DNA of 53,941 nt from contig NZ_JAGEPF010000054.1 in the NCBI RefSeq assembly GCF_017573465.1, positions 1-53,941 of the forward strand, given 5' to 3'. Each line of letters opens with the position of its first letter. Positions within the stretch are counted from its first letter, which is position 1. The translations under genes and the position numbers were made by a program. The notes beneath the pieces were generated by a model. The model was given only the letters and a program-made list of their open reading frames with translations, was not told the origin of the DNA and searched no databases. Positions 48,471-53,941 of the stretch are shown here, one piece after another. Origin of the DNA: Actinomadura violacea. Its GTDB lineage: Bacteria > Actinomycetota > Actinomycetes > Streptosporangiales > Streptosporangiaceae.

Positions 48471-48959
48471 ATGACGCAAGAGATGACGGCGCGGGAACGC
48501 GCGACGGCGGCGGCGCCCGTCCCGGCCCTGTGGTACCAGGCCCTCGCCTGGCTGCTGACCCTGGCCGGGCTCGGCATCTCCGTCTACCTGACGATCACCC
48601 ACTACGACCAGGGCGCGCTGGTCTGCTCGGCGACCGCCACGGTGGACTGCCACGCGGTCACCACCAGCGAGTACTCCACGCTGCTCGGCATCCCCATGCC
48701 GCTGCTCGGGCTCGCGTTCTTCGTCGGCTTCGGCGCGCTGATCACCCCGTGGGCGATGCGCTCGCCGTGGCCGCCGCTGCGCTGGGGGCGGCTGGCGGCG
48801 GTGTCGGTGGGCGTCCTGTTCGTCGTCTACCTGGTGACGGTCGAGTTCGCGCTGCTCCACAAGATCTGCCTGTGGTGCAGCGGGGTCCACGCCATCACTA
48901 TCCTGCTCTTCGTCCTCGTTCTGTTCGACGAGTTCCGGCGGATCGGTCAGGCCGACTAG
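48471..48959 (+). CDS. Vitamin K epoxide reductase (VKOR) family membrane protein
   Basis: 162 residues with four or five predicted membrane helices. The four functional Cys are in LVCSATATVDCHAV (loop pair) and the active-site CLWC near 137; the Ser/Thr before the second helix and GIPMPLLGLAFF are also typical. Bacterial VKOR replaces DsbB, reoxidising DsbA-like thiol oxidases with quinone. It stands directly before two DsbA-like genes, supporting that role. AAGGA seven bases before the ATG fixes the start. Confidence 0.93.
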   Translation: MTQEMTARERATAAAPVPALWYQALAWLLTLAGLGISVYLTITHYDQGALVCSATATVDCHAVTTSEYSTLLGIPMPLLGLAFFVGFGALITPWAMRSPWPPLRWGRLAAVSVGVLFVVYLVTVEFALLHKICLWCSGVHAITILLFVLVLFDEFRRIGQAD

Positions 48960-49015
48960 TCCCGCCGGACCCGCGCCGCACGCACCACGCGCGGCCCCCA
49001 TTCCTAGGAGTACCA

Positions 49016-49795
49016 ATGAGCAAGGCCGCACGGGAGCGGTCCGCGAGAGAGCGCCTGGCCGCCGAACGGCGGCGGCAGGCGGCGCGGGCCAAGCAGCGGC
49101 GGCTGCTGTCCATCGTCCTCGGGTCGGTGGTCGCGGTGGCGGTGATCGTGGTGGCGACCGTCCTCGTCGTCGACCACAAGAACAAGAGCGGCCGCGCCGA
49201 GGTCCACTCGGGCGCGCTGGCCCCCCTCAGCCGCCAGGCCGACGGCTCGATCGTGATGGCCAAGGCCGGCGTCACCAAGCCGGAGCTGGAGATCTTCGAG
49301 GACTTCCAGTGCCCGAACTGCAAGGAGTTCGAGAAGAACACCGGCTCGACCGTCGAGCAGCTCGCCGCCGAGGGCAAGGTGAAGGTCGTCTACCGGCCGT
49401 TCCACCTGTTCGGCAACAGCCCCGACCCGGTCAAGACGAACTCGCTGCGCTCCGCCGAGGCCGCGCTGTGCGTCCCCGCCGACAAGTGGATCTCCTACCA
49501 CGACGCGCTGTTCCGCTTCCAGCCGGCCGAGGGCTCGAAGGGCTTCGCGCCCAAGGACCTGGTCAAGTGGGGCAAGGACATCGGGATCTCCGACCCGAAC
49601 TTCGAGAAGTGCGTCACCGGCGAGCAGAAGAAGGCCGACGTCGCCGCGATGACCAACTACGCGCTGCAGACCCGCAAGGTCGACAGCACCCCGACGGTCT
49701 TCCTCGACGGGCGCAAGCTCGACACCAACGTCGTCTTCACCCCCGACGGCCTGAAGGCCATGGTCGCGGCGGCCGCCGCCACCCCGAAGAAGTGA
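49016..49795 (+). CDS. DsbA-like membrane-anchored thiol-disulfide oxidoreductase (copy 1)
   Basis: 259 residues. A charged Arg/Ala-rich cytoplasmic start and one membrane anchor (about 32-53) precede a DsbA/Thioredoxin_4 domain with the CPNC active site (C99, C102) in IFEDFQCPNCKEF, and the cis-Pro in STPTVFLDG near 228. Two more Cys (AALCVPA, FEKCVTG) lie in the helical insert. It likely oxidises envelope proteins, recycled by the VKOR just upstream. CTAGGAG precedes the ATG. Confidence 0.92.
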   Translation: MSKAARERSARERLAAERRRQAARAKQRRLLSIVLGSVVAVAVIVVATVLVVDHKNKSGRAEVHSGALAPLSRQADGSIVMAKAGVTKPELEIFEDFQCPNCKEFEKNTGSTVEQLAAEGKVKVVYRPFHLFGNSPDPVKTNSLRSAEAALCVPADKWISYHDALFRFQPAEGSKGFAPKDLVKWGKDIGISDPNFEKCVTGEQKKADVAAMTNYALQTRKVDSTPTVFLDGRKLDTNVVFTPDGLKAMVAAAAATPKK

Positions 49796-49910
49796 CCGCC
49801 CGCCGCCCCTGACCGCAGGACCCTCCGTGCGGCCTCACCGCGCGGGACGCCCCTCCCCACTACGCTCGGACATGACCCGGTAACACATCGTCATGGCCGT
49901 TGGGGGATCG

Positions 49911-50714
49911 ATGAGCAAGGCCGACAGGGAGCGTTCCGCGCGGGACAGGCTCGCGGAGGAGCGGAGGCGGGCGGCGGCGCAGCAGCGGCGCAGGCGGCTG
50001 CTGGTGGTCGTGCTCGGCGCGGTGGCGGCCGTGGCCGTCGTGGTCGTCATCGTCGTCGTCGCGCTGGGCAACCGGGGCGGCGACGGCGGCCCCGCCGCGC
50101 AGAAGTACACCGGCCCCATCGCGCCCGCGACCCGCCAGCAGGACGGCTCGGTCGCCATGGCGAACTCCGGCGTCACCGCGCCCGTCCTGGACGTCTTCGA
50201 GGACTTCCAGTGCCCGGCCTGCAAGGCGATGGAGGCCCGCGTCGGCGGCACGATCAAGAAGCTCGCGGCCGAGGGCCGGGTCAAGGTCGTCTACCGGCCG
50301 TTCCAGCTGTTCCAGCAGGACCCGCTGATGTCCAACTCGCGGCGCGCCGCCAACGCCGCCGCCTGCATGCCGGCCGACCACTGGGTGAAGTACCACGACA
50401 AGCTGTACGCCGAGCAGCCGCCCGAGGGCGACAAGGGCTTCTCCGACCCGGACCTGATCAAGTGGGCGGGGCAGCTCGGCGTCACCGCCCCCTCGTTCGC
50501 CGCGTGCGTGAACGGCGCGCAGAAGATGGGCCAGGTCGACCAGGCCACCGCCTACGCCGGCAAGGTCGGCGTGACCGCGACCCCGTTCCTGGCGCTGAAC
50601 GGCAAGCAGCTCGGCAACGACGCCCTGGGCTCCTCGGACGCCCTGCAGAAGGCCGTCGCCCAGGCGGGCTCCGGCACGCCGCGCTCCGCGGGCACGGCGC
50701 CTGCCCAGCGCTGA
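49911..50714 (+). CDS. DsbA-like membrane-anchored thiol-disulfide oxidoreductase (copy 2)
   Basis: 267 residues, a tandem paralogue of the preceding gene with the same plan: MSKADRERSARDRLAEERRR start, anchor (about 35-57), and DsbA-like domain with CPAC (C101, C104) in VFEDFQCPACKAM and cis-Pro in VTATPFLALNG. The insert again holds two Cys (AAACMPA, FAACVNG). GGGGGAT precedes ATG 49911; an ATG six codons upstream is possible. The copies have diverged clearly in the substrate-facing insert, so they may differ in clients. Confidence 0.92.
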   Translation: MSKADRERSARDRLAEERRRAAAQQRRRRLLVVVLGAVAAVAVVVVIVVVALGNRGGDGGPAAQKYTGPIAPATRQQDGSVAMANSGVTAPVLDVFEDFQCPACKAMEARVGGTIKKLAAEGRVKVVYRPFQLFQQDPLMSNSRRAANAAACMPADHWVKYHDKLYAEQPPEGDKGFSDPDLIKWAGQLGVTAPSFAACVNGAQKMGQVDQATAYAGKVGVTATPFLALNGKQLGNDALGSSDALQKAVAQAGSGTPRSAGTAPAQR

Positions 50715-50856
50715 CGGGCCGCCGCGCTCCGCGCAGGGCTGAAACCGCTCCGCGCGAGGGCTGTTCGCCGCTCTGTACGGTCTCGTACCGGTGTCCGTAG
50801 CGCGGCGATCGGCTGTCGGTGGCGCGGACGTTTCCGTCCCACGCCGCCGGAGGCGG

Positions 50857-50862
50857 TAACGT
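50857..50862 (+). promoter_or_regulatory. -10 element (TAACGT), leaderless lgt
   Basis: TAACGT ends eight bases before the ATG of lgt. Confidence 0.45.
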
Positions 50863-50870
50863 CAACGGTC

Positions 50871-52208
50871 ATGCACCCGGTCGCCTTCATCCCGAGCCCG
50901 TCCCAGGGCGTCTGGCACCTCGGACCCGTCCCGCTCCGTGCCTACGCGATCATGATCATTCTCGGCATCGTCGCCGCGGTCTGGGTCGGCGAGCGACGCT
51001 GGGCGGCCAAGGGCGGCAGCCCCGGCACGATCATCGACATCGCCGTGTGGGCGGTGCCGTTCGGCCTGGTCGGCGGGCGCCTGTACCACGTGATCACCGA
51101 CGCGCAGCGGTACTTCGGCAGCGGCGGCGACCCGGTCCGGGCACTGGAGATCTGGAAGGGCGGCCTCGGCATCTGGGGCGCGATCGCGCTCGGCGCGGTC
51201 GGCGCGTACATCGGCTGCCGGCGGCGCGGCATCTCGATCCTGGCGCTCGCCGACGCGTGCGCGCCCGGGATCGTCCTCGCGCAGGCGGTCGGCCGCTGGG
51301 GCAACTACTGGAACCAGGAGCTGTACGGCAAGCCGCTGCACACGTTCTGGGCCCTGAAGATCGACCCGAGCCACCGGCCGACGCTCGGCGACGGCCCCGC
51401 CCTGGACCCCAAGTACGAGAACATCGGCACCTACCACCCGACGTTCCTGTACGAGTCGCTGTGGTGCATCGGCGTCGCGATCCTGATCATCTGGGCGGAC
51501 CGCCGCTACAAGCTCACGCACGGCCGCGCGTTCGCGCTGTACGTCGCCGCCTACACGGTGGGACGCGGCTGGATCGAGGCGCTGCGCATCGACGACGCGC
51601 ACCACTTCCTCGGCCTGCGGCTGAACGACTACACCTCGATCGTGGTGTTCCTCTGCGCCGCCGCCTACCTGTACTTCGCGCGCAACAAGACCGGCCCTGA
51701 GGCCGTCGCCGGCCACGCGCCCGGTGTCGTCGCGGCCGAGGGGCCCGCCGGCGAGGAGCCCGCGGCCGCCGAGGCGGCGGAGCCCGCGAAGGTCGAGATC
51801 ACGAAGGCCGGGACCGCCGACGACGGGCCCGCGCAGGACGAGCCGCCCGCCGCGGACGCCGAGCCGGAGTCCGCGGAGCCCGCGCCGGAGAAGGACACGG
51901 CCGGGAAGGACGAGGCGGAAGAGCCCGCCGACGCGGAGTCCGCGGACGCCGCGGACGCCGCGCAGCCCGCCGAGGACGAGCCCGCCGAGCCGGCGGAGGC
52001 GCCGGTGCCCGCCCCGGCCCCCGAGGCGGCGGAGGAGCCCGCTGAGCGCCCGGAGGCGGCCGTCGAGCCCGAGCCGGCGGACGGCGCCGAACCCGAACCC
52101 GAACCCCGCGCCGAAGCCGCCGCCGTGACCGGGGAGAATGATCCCGACGGTGCCGCCGACGCTTCCGAGCGGGTAGGGAAGGGAGAGCCCGTCAAGGACG
52201 GGAAGTAG
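50871..52208 (+). CDS. lgt: Prolipoprotein diacylglyceryl transferase with acidic tail
   Basis: 445 residues. Residues 1-285 are a normal seven-helix Lgt: FGLVGGRLYHV with the essential His/Arg region, GGLGIWGA, AQAVGRWGNYWNQELYG (the Lgt signature) and HPTFLYESLW. Lgt adds diacylglycerol from phosphatidylglycerol to the lipobox Cys, the first lipoprotein maturation step. The last ~160 residues are a disordered Ala/Glu/Pro-rich acidic tail, as also seen in shorter form in LspA here. No ribosome site; the -10 element just upstream suggests a leaderless mRNA. Confidence 0.96.
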   Translation: MHPVAFIPSPSQGVWHLGPVPLRAYAIMIILGIVAAVWVGERRWAAKGGSPGTIIDIAVWAVPFGLVGGRLYHVITDAQRYFGSGGDPVRALEIWKGGLGIWGAIALGAVGAYIGCRRRGISILALADACAPGIVLAQAVGRWGNYWNQELYGKPLHTFWALKIDPSHRPTLGDGPALDPKYENIGTYHPTFLYESLWCIGVAILIIWADRRYKLTHGRAFALYVAAYTVGRGWIEALRIDDAHHFLGLRLNDYTSIVVFLCAAAYLYFARNKTGPEAVAGHAPGVVAAEGPAGEEPAAAEAAEPAKVEITKAGTADDGPAQDEPPAADAEPESAEPAPEKDTAGKDEAEEPADAESADAADAAQPAEDEPAEPAEAPVPAPAPEAAEEPAERPEAAVEPEPADGAEPEPEPRAEAAAVTGENDPDGAADASERVGKGEPVKDGK

Positions 52209-52218
52209 GACGAGCGAG

Positions 52219-52956
52219 ATGGCCGGTTCGGGGGAGATGACCGGGGAGAAGTCCGAGCACACGCCGGAACTGCACCACCAGCACCGCGACGTCAGCGGGG
52301 GCTGGCTGCGGCCCGCCGTGTTCGGCGCGATGGACGGGCTGGTCTCCAACTTCGCGCTGATCGCGGGGATCGCGGGCGGCAGGCAGGACCCGAAGATCGT
52401 GCTGCTGGCGGGCCTCGCCGGGCTGGCGGCGGGCGCGTTCTCGATGGCGGCGGGGGAGTACATCTCCGTCGCGTCCCAGTCGGAGCTGGCGCTCGCCGAG
52501 ATCGAGATCGAGCGGCTGGAGCTGGCCCGCAACCCGGTGGCCGAGCAGCGCGAGCTGGCCGGGGTGTTCGAGGCGCGCGGGGTGGACCCGGAGACCGCCG
52601 CGGAGGTGGCGCGGCAGCTGTCGCGCAACCCCGAGGGGGCGCTGGAGGTCCACTCCAAGGAGGAGCTCGGGGTGTCCCCGGGGGACCTGCCGTCGCCGCT
52701 GCTGGCGGCGGGGTCGTCGTTCCTGTCGTTCGCGGTGGGGGCGCTGCTGCCGGTGCTGCCGTACCTGCTGGGCGCGTCCACGCTGTGGCCGGCCGCCGCG
52801 GTCGCGGCGCTCGGGCTGTTCGCCGCGGGCGCGCTGGTGTCGCGGGTGACGACGCGGGCGTGGTGGTTCGGCGGGGCGCGCCAGCTGCTGTTCGGCGCGG
52901 CGGCCGCCGCGATCACCTACGGCGTCGGCGCGCTCATCGGAACGAACGGGTTGTGA
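52219..52956 (+). CDS. VIT1/CCC1-family metal transporter
   Basis: 245 residues, with five predicted helices: two in the N-terminal half (VFGAMDGLVSNFALIAGIAG, in part, and a second containing AAGAFSMAAGEYISV), a charged cytoplasmic Glu-rich stretch (about 90-145, ELALAEIEIERLELAR), and three in the C-terminal half. Members move Fe2+ or Mn2+ out of the cytosol in exchange for protons; the Met/Glu residues in the first two helices fit. The charged stretch is the metal-binding region in plant VIT1. Starts 10 bases after lgt, probably cotranscribed. Confidence 0.92.
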   Translation: MAGSGEMTGEKSEHTPELHHQHRDVSGGWLRPAVFGAMDGLVSNFALIAGIAGGRQDPKIVLLAGLAGLAAGAFSMAAGEYISVASQSELALAEIEIERLELARNPVAEQRELAGVFEARGVDPETAAEVARQLSRNPEGALEVHSKEELGVSPGDLPSPLLAAGSSFLSFAVGALLPVLPYLLGASTLWPAAAVAALGLFAAGALVSRVTTRAWWFGGARQLLFGAAAAAITYGVGALIGTNGL

Positions 52957-53052
52957 CCCGGGCGGGGCGCTGAGCTGCGCCTCGCCGCGGCCGGCTTCGC
53001 AACAGATACGGATGAATCGCCCTTTTGGGCGCGGCGGGTGCGGCGGGACCGC

Positions 53053-53058
53053 TAAGCT
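53053..53058 (+). promoter_or_regulatory. -10 element (TAAGCT), leaderless membrane-protein gene
   Basis: TAAGCT ends seven bases before GTG 53066. Confidence 0.45.
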
Positions 53059-53065
53059 CCGGGGC

Positions 53066-53854
53066 GTGATCGAGGCCCGTGATACTGGTTCCCCCGCGGC
53101 CGGGCGCGACGGTGCGGGACAGGACTTCTGGCCGGAGGACAAGCCCTCCCGGAAGCTCCCGAACCCCAAGCTGCTGTACGGCGGCGCGGCCGCGCTCGTC
53201 GCCGTGATCGTGATCGCGGTGGTGGCCGTGGTCGCCCTCGGCGGCGGAGGCGGCGGCGACAAGCCCGCGGCGAAGGCCGTGCCGACCGCCTACACGCCCG
53301 ACTTCAGCGCCGACGGCTTCGGGAAGATCGCCCAGCGCGGCGCCGACAACCGGGCGATCACCGAGGGGGAGGCGTTCTCCGCGGACGCCAAGACCCTCAA
53401 GCAGGGCAAGTACACGCTGTCGATGGCCGCCTCGGACCTGACGTCCGACTGCAAGGCCGCCAGCTGGGGCGAGCGGCTGCAGGGCGACCTCGCCAAGTAC
53501 GGCTGCACCCAGGTGGTCCGCAGCGCCTACGTCAGCCCGGACAAGAAGTACGTCGGGCAGTTCATGGTCGTGAACCTGGTGAGCCAGGAGGGCTCGGCGC
53601 AGGTGCTCCGCGACCTCGACAAGGCGACCGGCGCCGGCGGCCTGACGCCGCTGCAGCCCAAGGGCGTCCCGGCGTTCGGGCCCGGGTTCACCGCCGCGTA
53701 CGCCAGCGTCTACGGGCACTACGCGGTCGTGACGTGGGTGGAGCGCGCGGGCGGTGAGCGGCCCGCCTCGCTCAACGAGATGATCGACGTCAGCCTGGTC
53801 GTGGAGAACGCCGGTGACTTCCTCTACCAGCGGCTCGACCTGGCCGGGCAGTAG
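53066..53854 (+). CDS. Predicted single-pass membrane protein of unknown function
   Basis: 262 residues. A cytoplasmic start (about 1-37) leads to one hydrophobic helix (about 38-60, ending in a Gly run) and an extracytoplasmic domain of about 195 residues. The domain has two Cys (SDCKAASW and KYGCTQV) likely paired as a disulfide, and segments GKYTLSMAASDLTSD, VGQFMVVNLVSQEG and YGHYAVVTWVER suggesting a mixed alpha/beta fold. The family is common in Actinobacteria but unnamed to me. GTG 53066 was preferred to an upstream ATG because of the -10 element. Confidence 0.72.
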   Translation: MIEARDTGSPAAGRDGAGQDFWPEDKPSRKLPNPKLLYGGAAALVAVIVIAVVAVVALGGGGGGDKPAAKAVPTAYTPDFSADGFGKIAQRGADNRAITEGEAFSADAKTLKQGKYTLSMAASDLTSDCKAASWGERLQGDLAKYGCTQVVRSAYVSPDKKYVGQFMVVNLVSQEGSAQVLRDLDKATGAGGLTPLQPKGVPAFGPGFTAAYASVYGHYAVVTWVERAGGERPASLNEMIDVSLVVENAGDFLYQRLDLAGQ

Positions 53855-53881
53855 TCTCCGCCGTCGTGGAACCCGATGACC

Positions 53882-53901
53882 GCGGCCGCCGCGGCGGCCG
53901 C
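53882..53901. repeat. Perfect 20-bp GC palindrome
   Basis: GCGGCCGCCG followed by its reverse complement, 27 bases after the last stop. Possible terminator stem without a T-run; the rest to the window edge shows nothing further I can assign. Confidence 0.45.
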
Positions 53902-53941
53902 CCGATCGGAAGGGCGTCCGGTCGGGTAAGAGTGGTAAGGG

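Noticed and set aside
1..53941. tRNA, rRNA, CRISPR, insertion sequence, integrase or prophage
   Set aside because: I looked for tRNA-like cloverleaf ends, regular spaced repeats and transposase or integrase motifs and saw none; a tRNAscan and IS search would be decisive.

Overview
This is a GC-rich (about 73 %) chromosomal segment of an actinobacterium. Frequent GTG starts, 4-bp stop/start overlaps, SepF/DivIVA beside ftsZ, an F420-type luciferase-like oxidoreductase, PriA in place of HisA, and an ileS gene under a T-box all fit Actinomycetota. Gene order resembles the ftsZ-ileS-lspA-dnaE-his-trp-lgt region of Streptomyces and relatives. An Actinomadura-like (Streptosporangiales) host is my best guess, but it is an inference. 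I see no tRNA, rRNA, CRISPR, insertion sequence or phage gene.

Layout. 1-5.3 kb: distal division cluster (end of ftsZ, pgeF/yfiH, yggS-type PLP protein, sepF, yggT, divIVA) plus a membrane protein with two copies of a Cys/His motif. 5.5-9.9 kb, minus: a DUF1707 protein and ileS with its T-box leader. 10.2-12.7 kb: a DksA/TraR-type protein with a histone-H1-like tail, lspA, and an RluD-type synthase. 12.7-13.4 kb, minus: chorismate mutase behind what looks like a complete ribosome-dependent attenuator. 13.6-17.1 kb: dnaE. 17.1-21.7 kb: single genes (LLM oxidoreductase, DUF6882-like protein, membrane protein overlapping ybaK tail to tail, Lon-N protein, PhzF). 21.8-27.1 kb: hisD-hisC-hisB-(56-aa membrane ORF)-hisH-priA-hisF. 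27.2-42.3 kb: accessory genes (ATP-grasp, CocE esterase, acyl-CoA dehydrogenase, ECF sigma with membrane partner, AlkZ-like winged-helix protein, lipoprotein, helical-repeat protein, heterodimeric ABC exporter, TIGR03085 protein). 42.5-48.4 kb: csp with a structured leader, then hisI-TIGR02234-response regulator-DUF2752-trpC-(17-aa ORF)-trpB-trpA and a strong terminator. 48.5-53.9 kb: VKOR, two tandem DsbA-like proteins, lgt, a VIT1/CCC1 transporter and an unknown membrane protein.

How it works together. The his and trp genes share PriA, which serves both pathways, so no trpF is expected; trpE is also absent from its usual place near hisI. Lgt and LspA carry out the first two steps of lipoprotein maturation. 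VKOR and the two DsbA-like proteins form a likely envelope disulfide system next to lgt.

Strongest leads: (1) a leaderless 21-codon leader peptide containing His-Phe-Gly-Phe, followed by competing RNA stems and a terminator with a U-run, upstream of chorismate mutase; (2) the same inverted repeat (CGTCTC-N7-GAGACG) just upstream of that promoter and of the hisD promoter; (3) a non-canonical GVHH signature in IleRS; (4) a degenerate orphan response regulator inside the trp cluster; (5) repeated -10 hexamers 6-8 nt before start codons, pointing to many leaderless mRNAs.
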